Assembly (NCBI RefSeq): GCF_017565305.1
Contig: NZ_JAGEKP010000004.1
Location: forward strand, 495,296 to 559,295
Reading direction: 5' to 3'
Source of the DNA: Leifsonia sp. TF02-11
Lineage (GTDB): Bacteria; Actinomycetota; Actinomycetes; Actinomycetales; Microbacteriaceae
Length of the DNA: 64,000 bases
Below are positions 17,790-25,185 of the stretch, piece by piece; positions within the stretch are counted from its first letter, which is position 1, and each line of letters starts with the position of its first letter. Position numbers and translations under genes: made by a program. The notes below the pieces were generated by a model that was not told the DNA's origin, searched no databases, and saw only the letters and a list, made by a program, of their open reading frames with translations.

Positions 17790-17816
17790 ACCTAGCCAGG
17801 TTAGTAAATAACCTAG
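17790..17816. promoter_or_regulatory. Probable CrtR operator between crtE and crtR
   Basis: A perfect palindrome AGGTTAgtaaaTAACCT at 17798-17814, with an adjoining overlapping repeat ACCTagccAGGT at 17790-17801. Position and symmetry fit a winged-helix MarR dimer. It sits upstream of the TAGGAT box of crtR and in the crtE leader, so one protein could repress both directions. Confidence 0.7.
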
Positions 17817-17837
17817 CACGCTTCTTATGGGCGGCAA

Positions 17838-17843
17838 TAGGAT
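17838..17843 (+). promoter_or_regulatory. -10 box TAGGAT of crtR
   Basis: TAGGAT, 6 nt before ATG 17850. The palindromic operator ends 23 bp upstream, where the -35 region would be. Confidence 0.55.
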
Positions 17844-17849
17844 GTCCGC

Positions 17850-18407
17850 ATGAGTTCGAAGGACGAGGCGCGCCGCATCTCCGGCGCGCTGATCGACCCG
17901 CGCGTCATCGACCCGCGACAGGAGCTCGTGCGCCACGACGACCTCGCCGACGACGAGCTCCAGCAGATCATCGGCGTGCTCGACGCGGTGCGCCGCTGGC
18001 GGGAGTCCGAGCAGCGGCTCAACCTCGAGTCGCGCACCGCCCTCCAGCTCAACGAGACCGACATGAAGGCGCTGCGGTACATCATCGCGTCGATGAACGC
18101 GAACGTCGCGGTGACCGCCGGCGCCCTCAGCGAGCACCTTCACGTGTCGACCGCCTCCGTCACGAAGCTGCTCGACCGGCTGGAGCGCGCCGGACACATC
18201 GTGCGGCGCCCGCACCCCACCGACCGCCGGGCCGTGACCGTGGAGATCACGCCAGAGACGCACCGTCAGGTGCGGCGCACCATGGGCATGCAGCACGCGC
18301 GACGCTTCGAGGTGGCCCGCGGGCTCAGCCCGGAAGAGCGGGAGATCGTCACCCGGTTCCTCGACGACCTGAGCGCGACCACGCTCATCAGCGCTCCCCC
18401 GGAGTGA
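17850..18407 (+). CDS. crtR: MarR family regulator, probable CrtR
   Basis: A 185-residue MarR-type regulator. The winged helix lies at about residues 65-140 (LNETDMKALRYIIASM, then LSEHLHVSTASVTKLLDRLE and the wing RPHPTDRRAVTVEIT). In Corynebacterium glutamicum CrtR is divergent from crtE, represses the crt operon and is released by geranylgeranyl diphosphate. The same arrangement here makes that role likely. The N-terminal 60 residues are charged and helical. Its 3' end overlaps the convergent epimerase gene by 20 bp. Function is inferred from context. Confidence 0.82.
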   Translation: MSSKDEARRISGALIDPRVIDPRQELVRHDDLADDELQQIIGVLDAVRRWRESEQRLNLESRTALQLNETDMKALRYIIASMNANVAVTAGALSEHLHVSTASVTKLLDRLERAGHIVRRPHPTDRRAVTVEITPETHRQVRRTMGMQHARRFEVARGLSPEEREIVTRFLDDLSATTLISAPPE

Positions 18408-19893
18408 CGGCGGCGCCGGCGCGCCGTGCGGCCGCCGCGCGCTCGGCCTCCACCACGATCCGGTTGGCCATCCCCTCGAAGACGATCCCGTGGAACGGGA
18501 GGACGGCCAGCCAGTAGAGTCGGCCGGGAAGCCCGCGCGGAAAGAACACGGCCCGCTGCCAGTACCGGCTGCCCTCGCCCTCGGGCCGGACGCCCAACTC
18601 GAGCCAGGCGCGCCCTGGCACGCGCATCTCGGCGCGCAGCCGCACGGTGGAACCGCGCTCGAGGTGCTCCACCCGCCACCAGTCGAGGGCGTCCCCCGTC
18701 TGCAGCCGGTCGGCGTGACGACGCCCGCGACGCAGGCCGACCCCGCCCACCAGTTTGTCGGCCCAGCCGCGCAGCGCCCAGGCGAGCGGGAACGAATACC
18801 AGCCGCGCTCTCCCCCGATACCCTCGATCACCCGCCAGACGTCGTCGGCGCCGGCGTCGCTGGCCCGTTCGCGGACATCCGTGTAGACGGCGTGTCCCGA
18901 CCACTCCGGATCGCTCGGCAGCGGGTCGCTGGGTGCGCCGGAGACGGACGCGTCCTTCCAGCTCGTCTCGATGGCGCCCTCCCGCATGCGGGCGAGGGCG
19001 AGGCGGACCGCCGCCCGGTACCCGGTGAGCCCGCCGTCCGGCGGCGGGATCAGCGCGTCGATGTCGCTCTCGTGCCGCACGCAGTCGTACTGGAGCGACT
19101 CGATGATCGGCACCGCGAGCGCGCGCGGGATCGGCGTGACGAGGTTGACCCACTGCGACGCCAGCCACGGGGTGAACACCGGCAGGGAGGCGATCGGCCG
19201 CTGCCGAAGACCCGCCTCCAGCGCGTAGCCGTTCATCATCTGGCCGTACCGCAGGATGTCGGGGCCGCCGATGTCGAACGTGCGGGAGACCTCGGGAGGC
19301 AGCTCGAGCGCCTCGATCAGGTAGTGCAGCACGTCTCGCACGGCGATCGGCTGGATGCGGTTGCGCACCCAGCGCGGCGCGGGCATGTACGGCAGCACAT
19401 CGGTGAGCTGGCGGATCATCTCGAACGACGCCGATCCGGAGCCGATGACCACGCCCGCCTGCAGCACGGCCGTCGGAACCCCCGAGTCGAGGAGGATGCG
19501 CCCGACCGCGACCCGCGACCGGAGGTGGCGGGAGAGCGGGCCGTCCGGGTGCAGGGCACCGAGATAGACGATCCGGCGAACGCCGGCCGCCGCCGACGCG
19601 TCGGCCACCGCGTGCGCCGCCCGTGCCTCGTCCGCGTCGAAATCGCCGGTGGCCCGCATGGAGTGCACCAGGTAGTAGACGGCGTCGATGCCCCGGACAG
19701 CCTCTTCCACGGCGGCCGGGTCACCGAGATCGCCCTGGACGACCTCCACGTCGTCGCGCCACGGCACGTCGGTCAGCTTGAGCGGCGAGCGCACCAGCAC
19801 ACGCACCCGGTGCCCACGCTCCAGGAGGCGCGGCACGAGACGGCCGCCGATGTAGCCGGTGGCCCCGGTCACGAGAACGTGTAATGCCGTCAC
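18388..19893 (-). CDS. NAD(P)-binding epimerase-like protein with DUF2867 domain
   Basis: A two-domain protein of 501 residues. The N-terminal atypical short-chain dehydrogenase domain (about 1-240) starts with the nucleotide motif VLVTGATGYIGGRLV and has VYYLVHSM in place of a canonical catalytic YxxxK. The C-terminal DUF2867 domain (about 340-490) contains GRAWLELGVRPEGEGSRY and YWLAVLPFHGIVFEGM. Related proteins are annotated as SDR family oxidoreductases of unknown substrate. GTG 19893 is selected by its TATGTT box 6 nt upstream. The neighbouring crt cluster does not require it. Confidence 0.82.
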   Translation of the reverse strand: MTALHVLVTGATGYIGGRLVPRLLERGHRVRVLVRSPLKLTDVPWRDDVEVVQGDLGDPAAVEEAVRGIDAVYYLVHSMRATGDFDADEARAAHAVADASAAAGVRRIVYLGALHPDGPLSRHLRSRVAVGRILLDSGVPTAVLQAGVVIGSGSASFEMIRQLTDVLPYMPAPRWVRNRIQPIAVRDVLHYLIEALELPPEVSRTFDIGGPDILRYGQMMNGYALEAGLRQRPIASLPVFTPWLASQWVNLVTPIPRALAVPIIESLQYDCVRHESDIDALIPPPDGGLTGYRAAVRLALARMREGAIETSWKDASVSGAPSDPLPSDPEWSGHAVYTDVRERASDAGADDVWRVIEGIGGERGWYSFPLAWALRGWADKLVGGVGLRRGRRHADRLQTGDALDWWRVEHLERGSTVRLRAEMRVPGRAWLELGVRPEGEGSRYWQRAVFFPRGLPGRLYWLAVLPFHGIVFEGMANRIVVEAERAAAARRAGAAVTPGER

Positions 19894-19899
19894 CGCCCG

Positions 19900-19905
19900 A
19901 ACATA
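19900..19905 (-). promoter_or_regulatory. -10 box TATGTT
   Basis: TATGTT on the minus strand, 6 nt before GTG 19893 of the epimerase/DUF2867 gene. Confidence 0.5.
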
Positions 19906-19941
19906 CCCCTCCCACCGATGCCTCATCCACCGACCGTCAGG

Positions 19942-19947
19942 TACGGT
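19942..19947 (+). promoter_or_regulatory. -10 box TACGGT
   Basis: TACGGT, 6 nt before ATG 19954. Confidence 0.55.
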
Positions 19948-19953
19948 TCTGGC

Positions 19954-20295
19954 ATGGGCAAGCTTGTTTACGGAGGAACGACTGAGATCGGTTTCGAGGA
20001 TCGGGTCCTCGCGCACCTGCAGATCGTGGTCGGGCTCAAGCTGCGCCGCAAGGAGGGCTTCTTCTTCTCGTGGCGCGACGAGCAGTCGGTCGGCGACGGC
20101 CGCAGCGCGATCTGGATCGACCCGGCGATTCCTCTCCTGTTCCGCTACAGCGGCGGGCGCCCTCCCAAGATCAACAAGACCTGGTTGGAGGCGCTCACCC
20201 TCTCGTCCAACAGCGCCCAGGGACTGCAGCTGACCGAGGAGATCGGCGCCCTCGGCGCTGACGAGGTCAATGCCGACGCTCCCCCCGGCCGCTGA
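19954..20295 (+). CDS. DUF7882 family protein
   Basis: A 113-residue protein beginning MGKLVYGGTTEIGFEDRVLA, the pattern of a small family common in Microbacteriaceae. Homologues are often labelled as ATP-dependent DNA ligase in databases, but there is no nucleotidyltransferase motif and it is far too short. The middle part (RRKEGFFFSWRDEQSVGDG, WIDPAIPLLFRYSG) looks like a compact beta-rich domain. Function unknown. It is divergent from the epimerase gene across 60 bp. Confidence 0.8.
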   Translation: MGKLVYGGTTEIGFEDRVLAHLQIVVGLKLRRKEGFFFSWRDEQSVGDGRSAIWIDPAIPLLFRYSGGRPPKINKTWLEALTLSSNSAQGLQLTEEIGALGADEVNADAPPGR

Positions 20296-20364
20296 GTCGC
20301 CCTGAAGGGACCGCGCCGACCGGAACTCCAGCCGCCAACTTGCTGAGAGACCCTCAGCGATAGC

Positions 20365-20393
20365 TTGTTCGGGCCCCGTCACGCGCCTAAGGT
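20365..20393 (+). promoter_or_regulatory. Promoter of the small acidic-protein unit
   Basis: TTGTTC (20365-20370), a 17-bp spacer and TAAGGT (20388-20393). A small inverted repeat GCTGAGagaccCTCAGC (20342-20358) lies directly upstream of the -35 hexamer and may be an operator. Confidence 0.5.
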
Positions 20394-20402
20394 GGCCTGA
20401 TC

Positions 20403-20429
20403 ATGGCAGGAAGTGGAGGCGCGCCATGA
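20403..20429 (+). CDS. Possible 8-residue leader peptide
   Basis: ATG at 20403, nine nt after the TAAGGT box, opens a frame coding MAGSGGAP. Its stop TGA overlaps the ATG of the next gene (ATGA). It would be a leaderless or near-leaderless upstream ORF coupling translation to the 61-residue protein. No independent evidence of expression. Confidence 0.3.
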   Translation: MAGSGGAP

Positions 20430-20611
20430 CACCGGAAGCAGAAGAACCGGTCGCCGCCCCCGCCGCACCGGCGGAGGCGCCCGTGGCCGAGCCGATCGCC
20501 GCGCCCGCGGACGCGGAGGCAGGCGCCGACGAGGCCGCTCCCGGCGACCGCCCCGGAGACATCCCCTTCGATCAGGCAGTCGCCGAACACGAGAACCCCG
20601 AGCTCGCCTGA
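20426..20611 (+). CDS. Small acidic Ala/Pro-rich protein
   Basis: A 61-residue protein that I do not recognise. It is strongly acidic, rich in Ala, Pro, Glu and Asp, and almost certainly unfolded, ending with the less repetitive tail GDIPFDQAVAEHENPELA. Evidence for a real gene is the set of signals around it: a TTGTTC-17-TAAGGT promoter, GGAGG 7 nt before the ATG, and a strong hairpin across the stop codon. It sits alone between a DUF7882 gene and a convergent sigma factor gene. Function unknown. Confidence 0.5.
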   Translation: MTPEAEEPVAAPAAPAEAPVAEPIAAPADAEAGADEAAPGDRPGDIPFDQAVAEHENPELA

Positions 20612-20622
20612 GCCCGGGGTTC
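20593..20622 (+). terminator. Hairpin across the small-gene stop codon
   Basis: A stem of GAACCCCG with CGGGGTTC (20593-20600 and 20615-20622), continued by GCTC/GAGC with single mismatches and a GCCT loop. There is no U-tract, so it may be a Rho-independent-like hairpin or an mRNA end stabiliser. Confidence 0.5.
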
Positions 20623-20662
20623 CCCGTACTTCTCGGTCGGAGCGCTCAGCTCCGCACCCGAA

Positions 20663-21592
20663 TCACCGCAGGTATTCGAGCAGCTCCGGGCAGCGCAGCC
20701 GCTTGAGGCTGCGCGTCTCCAGCTGGCGCACGCGCTCGCGGGTGATCCCGTAGACCTCGCCGACCTCGTCCAGCGTCATCGGCTTCTGGCCGTCGAGACC
20801 GAAGCGCATCCGCACCACCTTGGCGTCGCGCGGAGGGAGGTCGCGCAGGCGATCCTCTAGGTCGCGGTGGCGGAACTCGACCTCGACCGACTCGGACGGT
20901 CCCGGTGCGTCGCCGTCCTCGATCAGGTCGCCGAGCTCGGCACCTTCGTTCTCGCCGACGGGAACCGCCAGCGACACCGTCTCCGAGTCGCTCATCCGCA
21001 GCTTGTGCACCTCGGCAGGGGTCAGGTTGGCGGCCTCCGCCATCTCCTCCAGCGTGGGCGTGCGACCGAGCTCGCCGCCCAGGTCTCGCCGGATCCGGTC
21101 GAGCTTGTCGATCTTCTCCACCGTGTGCACCGGGATCCGGATCAGGCGGGCCGTGTCAGCGATGCCGCGGAGGATCGACTGGCGGATCCACCAGGTGGCG
21201 TACGTGGAGAACTTGTTGCCCGTGCGGTAGTCGAACTTCTCGACGGCGCGGACGAGACCGAGGTTGCCCTCCTGGATCAGATCCATGACGGGCAGGCCGC
21301 GCCCGGCGTAGCGCTTGGCGATGCTGACGACGAGGCGGAGGTTCGCCTCGATGAAGCGCTCGAATGCACGCTTGCCGTCGTCGGCCAGGTACTGCAGCTC
21401 CCTCTTCTCGCGCGGAGTCAGGCCCGGGCGGGTGGCCAGCCGCTCGCCGGCGAGCACGCCGACCTCGATCCTCCTGGCCAGGGCGACCTCTTCGTCCGCG
21501 GTGAGCAGACGGGTCCTCCCGATCGAATTGAGGTAGTCGCGAACTGGATCATTGGTCACTTCGAGCGTCGTCATGGTGTCATCCCATCCCAT
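20663..21592 (-). CDS. sigB: Principal-type sigma factor (SigB-like)
   Basis: A sigma-70 group 1/2 factor of about 309 residues. Region 1.2 is [22 protein letters not shown], region 2 contains [40 protein letters not shown] and [13 protein letters not shown], and region 4 has [20 protein letters not shown]. The large acidic region of SigA is absent, which fits an actinobacterial SigB-type alternative or stationary-phase factor. Start may be ATG 21592 or ATG 21574; neither has a good ribosome site, and the latter removes six residues. A palindrome overlaps its likely promoter. Group is clear, symbol is by analogy. Confidence 0.85.
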   Translation of the reverse strand: MGWDDTMTTLEVTNDPVRDYLNSIGRTRLLTADEEVALARRIEVGVLAGERLATRPGLTPREKRELQYLADDGKRAFERFIEANLRLVVSIAKRYAGRGLPVMDLIQEGNLGLVRAVEKFDYRTGNKFSTYATWWIRQSILRGIADTARLIRIPVHTVEKIDKLDRIRRDLGGELGRTPTLEEMAEAANLTPAEVHKLRMSDSETVSLAVPVGENEGAELGDLIEDGDAPGPSESVEVEFRHRDLEDRLRDLPPRDAKVVRMRFGLDGQKPMTLDEVGEVYGITRERVRQLETRSLKRLRCPELLEYLR

Positions 21593-21631
21593 CGTGCGCA
21601 GAGTCTTTCTGCCTCGATTCGTGCTTCAGGG

Positions 21632-21646
21632 TAGGCAGATTGCCTA
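21632..21646. promoter_or_regulatory. Palindrome at the sigma factor promoter
   Basis: TAGGCAgatTGCCTA, a perfect inverted repeat. On the minus strand it lies just upstream of and partly within a TACCCT box (21629-21634) that would serve the sigma gene, with TTGGGG 16 bp further upstream. Likely an operator; the protein is unknown. Confidence 0.45.
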
Positions 21647-21753
21647 TGACCCCAACAAGGGGTTGACAGTCGTGGGAGCACTCGCTAGGCGTGTCGTTTG
21701 CGTCGATGCAAATGCCCCGATGTCAAGGGGATGGCGGCGGAGGGCACTCCTCG

Positions 21754-21759
21754 TACCGT
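21754..21759 (+). promoter_or_regulatory. -10 box TACCGT
   Basis: TACCGT, 7 nt before GTG 21767 of the MFS gene. A TTGACA at 21664-21669 further upstream could belong to a second promoter. Confidence 0.4.
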
Positions 21760-21766
21760 GACGTGC

Positions 21767-23257
21767 GTGAGCGTGCATTCATCCGATTCCCAGCAAGACT
21801 CCGGCTTGACCACCATCCGGACCACGATCCCAGCCCGCCTCGACCGGTTGCCGTGGTCTCGTTTCCACTGGCTGGTGGTCGTCGGACTCGGCACCGTGTG
21901 GATCCTCGACGGACTCGAGGTGACGATCGTCGGCGCGATCGCCAGCCGCCTCACCGAGCCGGACTCGGGGCTCGGCCTGACCACGAGCCAAGTCGGCCTG
22001 GCGGCGGCGATCTACGTCGCCGGCGCCTGCACCGGGTCACTGGTCTTCGGCTATCTGACCGACCGGTTCGGCCGGAAGAAGCTGTTCATCGTCACGCTCG
22101 GCCTCTACCTCCTCGCCACGGTGTTGACGGCGTTCTCGGTCGCGCCGTGGATGTTCTTCCTGTTCCGGTTCTTCACCGGCGCGGGCATCGGCGGCGAGTA
22201 CGCGGCCATCAACTCCGCGATCGACGAGCTCATCCCCGCCCGGCGTCGCGGCGTCGTCGATCTCGCCATCAACGGCTCGTACTGGCTGGGCACGGCGTTC
22301 GGTGCCGTGCTGACCGTCTTCCTGCTCGACACCGCGATCTTCCCGGCCGATGTCGGCTGGCGCATCGCGTTCGGGCTCGGAGCGGTCCTCGGCCTCGTGA
22401 TCCTCCTGGTGCGCAGGAACGTGCCGGAGTCGCCGCGCTGGATGTTCATCCACGGCCGGAACGACGCGGCCGAGAAGGAGGTCGGCGCGATCGAGCACGA
22501 CATCGAGTCGCAGCAGGGCTCTGCGCTCGAGCCGGTGCCCGACGACCGGGCGATCGAGATCCGTCAGCGCAGGTCGACCGGCTTCGGCGAGATCGTCCGC
22601 GTCGGAGTGACGGTCTACCCGAAGCGCTCGATCCTCGGACTCTCGCTCTTCATCGGACAGGCCTTCCTCTACAACGCCGTGTTCTTCACCTTCTCGCTCG
22701 TGCTGACGAAGCTCCTGCACGTGCCGACCGACGTCGCGCCGTGGGCGCTGGTGCCGATCGCGATCGGCAACTTCCTCGGCCCGTTCCTCCTCGGCCGGCT
22801 GTTCGACTCCGTCGGGCGCCGGTTCATGATCACCCTGTCCTACATCGGCTCCGGTGTGCTGCTGGTCGGAACGGGGATCCTCTTCGACGCGGGAGTCCTC
22901 GACGCGTTCTGGCTCACCGCCTGCTGGATGGTCGTCTTCTTCTTCGCGTCCGCCGGAGCCAGCGCCGCCTACCTCACCGTGAGCGAGATCTTCCCGATGG
23001 AGACCCGCGCGATGGCGATCGCGTTCTTCTACGCCGTCGGCACCGCGGCGGGCGGGATCGTGGGACCGATCCTGTTCGGCACCCTGATCGACGGAGGCAT
23101 CCATGCCGTCGTGCTCGGCTACTACCTCGGCGCCGGTCTGATGATCGCCGCCGGCCTGGTCGAGCTGTTCCTCGGGGTGGACGCAGAGAACAAGTCGCTG
23201 GAGGACATCGCGGCGCCGTTGTCGGCGGGGACGCCGGCGCGATCAGCCCGCGAGTAG
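21767..23257 (+). CDS. MFS transporter, sugar-porter/metabolite-proton symporter type
   Basis: A 12-helix major facilitator of about 496 residues. Characteristic motifs are the loop 2-3 motif GYLTDRFGRKKLF, the helix 4-5 block GAGIGGEYAAINSAIDELIP, the central loop with PESPRWMF, and the second-half repeat LLGRLFDSVGRRFM. These place it with sugar, aromatic-acid or metabolite:proton symporters. The start is uncertain: GTG 21767 follows a TACCGT box by 7 nt, while earlier in-frame starts at 21698, 21731 and 21758 lack a well-spaced ribosome site. Its 3' end overlaps the topoisomerase gene by 15 bp. Substrate unknown. Confidence 0.85.
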   Translation: MSVHSSDSQQDSGLTTIRTTIPARLDRLPWSRFHWLVVVGLGTVWILDGLEVTIVGAIASRLTEPDSGLGLTTSQVGLAAAIYVAGACTGSLVFGYLTDRFGRKKLFIVTLGLYLLATVLTAFSVAPWMFFLFRFFTGAGIGGEYAAINSAIDELIPARRRGVVDLAINGSYWLGTAFGAVLTVFLLDTAIFPADVGWRIAFGLGAVLGLVILLVRRNVPESPRWMFIHGRNDAAEKEVGAIEHDIESQQGSALEPVPDDRAIEIRQRRSTGFGEIVRVGVTVYPKRSILGLSLFIGQAFLYNAVFFTFSLVLTKLLHVPTDVAPWALVPIAIGNFLGPFLLGRLFDSVGRRFMITLSYIGSGVLLVGTGILFDAGVLDAFWLTACWMVVFFFASAGASAAYLTVSEIFPMETRAMAIAFFYAVGTAAGGIVGPILFGTLIDGGIHAVVLGYYLGAGLMIAAGLVELFLGVDAENKSLEDIAAPLSAGTPARSARE

Positions 23258-24211
23258 CTCCAGCAGGGCCGGCTCCGGCGCACGGCCGCCGCCGGTGTCG
23301 ATCACCTCGCCGTTGCGGTAGCGGTCGAAGATGCGCGGGTCGATATAGCTGTTGCGCGCGATCGTCGGGGTGTTGCCCAGAGCCTCCGCCGCCTCGTTCA
23401 CCGCGGCGGAGATCCGCTTCTTGCGCTGGGCGTCCGAACCTCCGACGCCCAGTTCGGCGAGCGCCTGGGCCGCGACGATCGTGCCGTGCAGGGTGCGGAA
23501 GTCCTTGGCCGTGAACTCGCCGCGCGTCTGCCGGCGGACGTACTCGTTGAGCGACGCGGGACGGATGGTGTGCCAAGTGCCGTCCTTCCACGACAGCAGC
23601 CGTGAGCGCTGCCCCCGCAGCGCCTGGATCTCGGCGAGCAGTTCGGCGAGGTCGGCGTCGGCGATGGTGCTCGTCCACTTCTGGGCCGACTTCGCCGGGA
23701 ACGTGAGGGTGATCTCGTCGCCGTCGATCCGTGCGTGCCGGCAGAGCAGTGTGGTGAGCCCGCGGCTTCCGTTGGCGTGCAGGTACTCCTCGCTCCCGAT
23801 GCGCACGCTGCCGAGATCGATGATCCGGAACGCTGCGGCGAGGACGCGGTCGCGACCGAACCCCTCCTCGCGCAGATCCATCGTCACTTTTCGGCGCGCC
23901 GCGGGCAGCGACTCGGCCAGCTGCGCCGCCCGCTCGAACTTGACGCGGTCCTGATGCAGGCGCCACGAGTCGTGGTAGCGGTACTGGCGACGCCCGGCGG
24001 CGTCCGTCCCGACGGCCTGGATGTGCCCGCGGGCGTCCGGCGAGATCCAGACGTCCTTCCATGCGGGCGGGATGACCAGCGACCGGATCCGCTCGAGCTC
24101 GCGCTCGTCCACGATCCGGTTGCCTGCCTCGTCTTCGTAGACGGGCCCGGCCGCCGAGTCACGCCGCGCGTACCCGGGGCCGGTCGGATCGCTGCGGCGC
24201 AGGCGCGTCAC
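23243..24211 (-). CDS. DNA topoisomerase IB
   Basis: A eukaryote-like type IB topoisomerase of 322 residues that relaxes supercoils by nicking and rejoining one strand through a 3'-phosphotyrosine. The N-terminal part (VIPPAWKDVWISPDARGHIQ) and catalytic domain are complete: RIGSEEYL with the first Arg, FPAKSAQKW (Lys), a second Arg/His region, and the C-terminal TIARNSYIDPRIFDRY bearing the catalytic Tyr. The GTG at 24211 overlaps the ku stop (GTGA), so both are one operon. Confidence 0.92.
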   Translation of the reverse strand: MTRLRRSDPTGPGYARRDSAAGPVYEDEAGNRIVDERELERIRSLVIPPAWKDVWISPDARGHIQAVGTDAAGRRQYRYHDSWRLHQDRVKFERAAQLAESLPAARRKVTMDLREEGFGRDRVLAAAFRIIDLGSVRIGSEEYLHANGSRGLTTLLCRHARIDGDEITLTFPAKSAQKWTSTIADADLAELLAEIQALRGQRSRLLSWKDGTWHTIRPASLNEYVRRQTRGEFTAKDFRTLHGTIVAAQALAELGVGGSDAQRKKRISAAVNEAAEALGNTPTIARNSYIDPRIFDRYRNGEVIDTGGGRAPEPALLELLAG

Positions 24212-25098
24212 GCGGGCTTCTTGGCCTTCTTCGCCGGCGACTTCGCGGCGGAGGCCTTCGCGGCGGAGCCCTTCTTCGCGGCCGGTTTCTTCTCCGCGGC
24301 GTCGCCCCCTCCCCTGCTGCGCTCGACGCTGCGCTGCAGGGCCTCCATCAGGTCGATGACCTCGCCTCCGCCCTTCTTCTCCTCGGGCTCCTCGCCGAAG
24401 GTGGCCGCCGTGTCGATGCTCTCGCCTTGCTCCAGCTTGGCGTCGATGAGCTTGCGGAGCTCCTCCTGGTACTCGTCGGTGAACTTCTCCGGTTCGAAGT
24501 CGCCGGCGAAGCTCTCCATCAGCGCTGCGGACAGGGACAGCTCGCGCTCCGTGATCCGCGGCGTCGTCTCGAGCGAAGGGAAGTCGGCCTCGCGGATCTC
24601 GTCGTGCCACAGCATCGTCTGCAGCACGAGCACGTTGCCGCGCACGCGCAGCGCGCCGAGCCGGGTCTTCTGGCGGAGGGCGAAGTTGACGATGGCCGTG
24701 CGGTCCTCGTCCTCCAGCGTCTTGCGCAGCAGCGCGTACGCCTTCAGCGACTTGGAGTCGGGCTCCAGGTAGTAGCTGCGGTCGAACCACAGCGGGTCGA
24801 GCTGGTCGTTGGGGACGAACTCGACCACGTCGATCTCCCTGCTGCGCTCGGCGGGCAGCGACTCCAGGTCCTCCGGCGTCAGGATGACCGTGCGCTCGCC
24901 GTCGTCGTAGGCCTTGGCGATGTGCTCGTACGGGATGGTCTTGCCGTCGATCTCGCAGACGCGCTTGTACCGGATGCGCCCGCCGTCGGCGTCGTGCACC
25001 TGGTGCAGCGCAACGTCGTGATCCTCTGTCGCGCTGTAGACCTTCACGGGCACGTTGACCAACCCGAAAGTGATAGCGCCCGTCCAAATCGCCCTCAT
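24208..25098 (-). CDS. ku: Non-homologous end-joining protein Ku
   Basis: Bacterial Ku, a homodimeric ring that binds DNA ends and recruits LigD. The protein has 296 residues: the core begins MRAIWTGAITFGLVNVPVK and includes ALHQVHDADGGRIRYKRVC and EFVPNDQLDPLWFDRSYYL. The last ~35 residues are Lys/Ala repeats (PAAKKGSAAKASAAKS), a histone-H1-like tail seen in many actinobacterial Ku proteins that modulates DNA binding. It is divergent from ligD. The minus-strand start is preceded by CACGAT 6 nt upstream with TTGAGT 17 bp before that. Confidence 0.94.
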   Translation of the reverse strand: MRAIWTGAITFGLVNVPVKVYSATEDHDVALHQVHDADGGRIRYKRVCEIDGKTIPYEHIAKAYDDGERTVILTPEDLESLPAERSREIDVVEFVPNDQLDPLWFDRSYYLEPDSKSLKAYALLRKTLEDEDRTAIVNFALRQKTRLGALRVRGNVLVLQTMLWHDEIREADFPSLETTPRITERELSLSAALMESFAGDFEPEKFTDEYQEELRKLIDAKLEQGESIDTAATFGEEPEEKKGGGEVIDLMEALQRSVERSRGGGDAAEKKPAAKKGSAAKASAAKSPAKKAKKPA

Positions 25099-25173
25099 GC
25101 GTCCATCGTGTCCGTGGAAGCGCGCAAACTCAATGGTCGAAAGGAGGACGTGCCCGAGCAGGGCGCGGCGGCG

Positions 25174-25179
25174 TACGGT
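25174..25179 (+). promoter_or_regulatory. -10 box TACGGT of ligD
   Basis: TACGGT, 6 nt before ATG 25186. Confidence 0.55.
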
Positions 25180-25185
25180 GTTCGC

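Noticed and set aside
19954..20295. Labelling the DUF7882 protein as an ATP-dependent DNA ligase
   Set aside because: No KxDG nucleotidyltransferase motif and only 113 residues; the name is a propagated database error as far as I recall.
24427..25185. Extending LigD upstream through the ku region
   Set aside because: The extension is antisense to ku, and a -10 box lies directly before ATG 25186.
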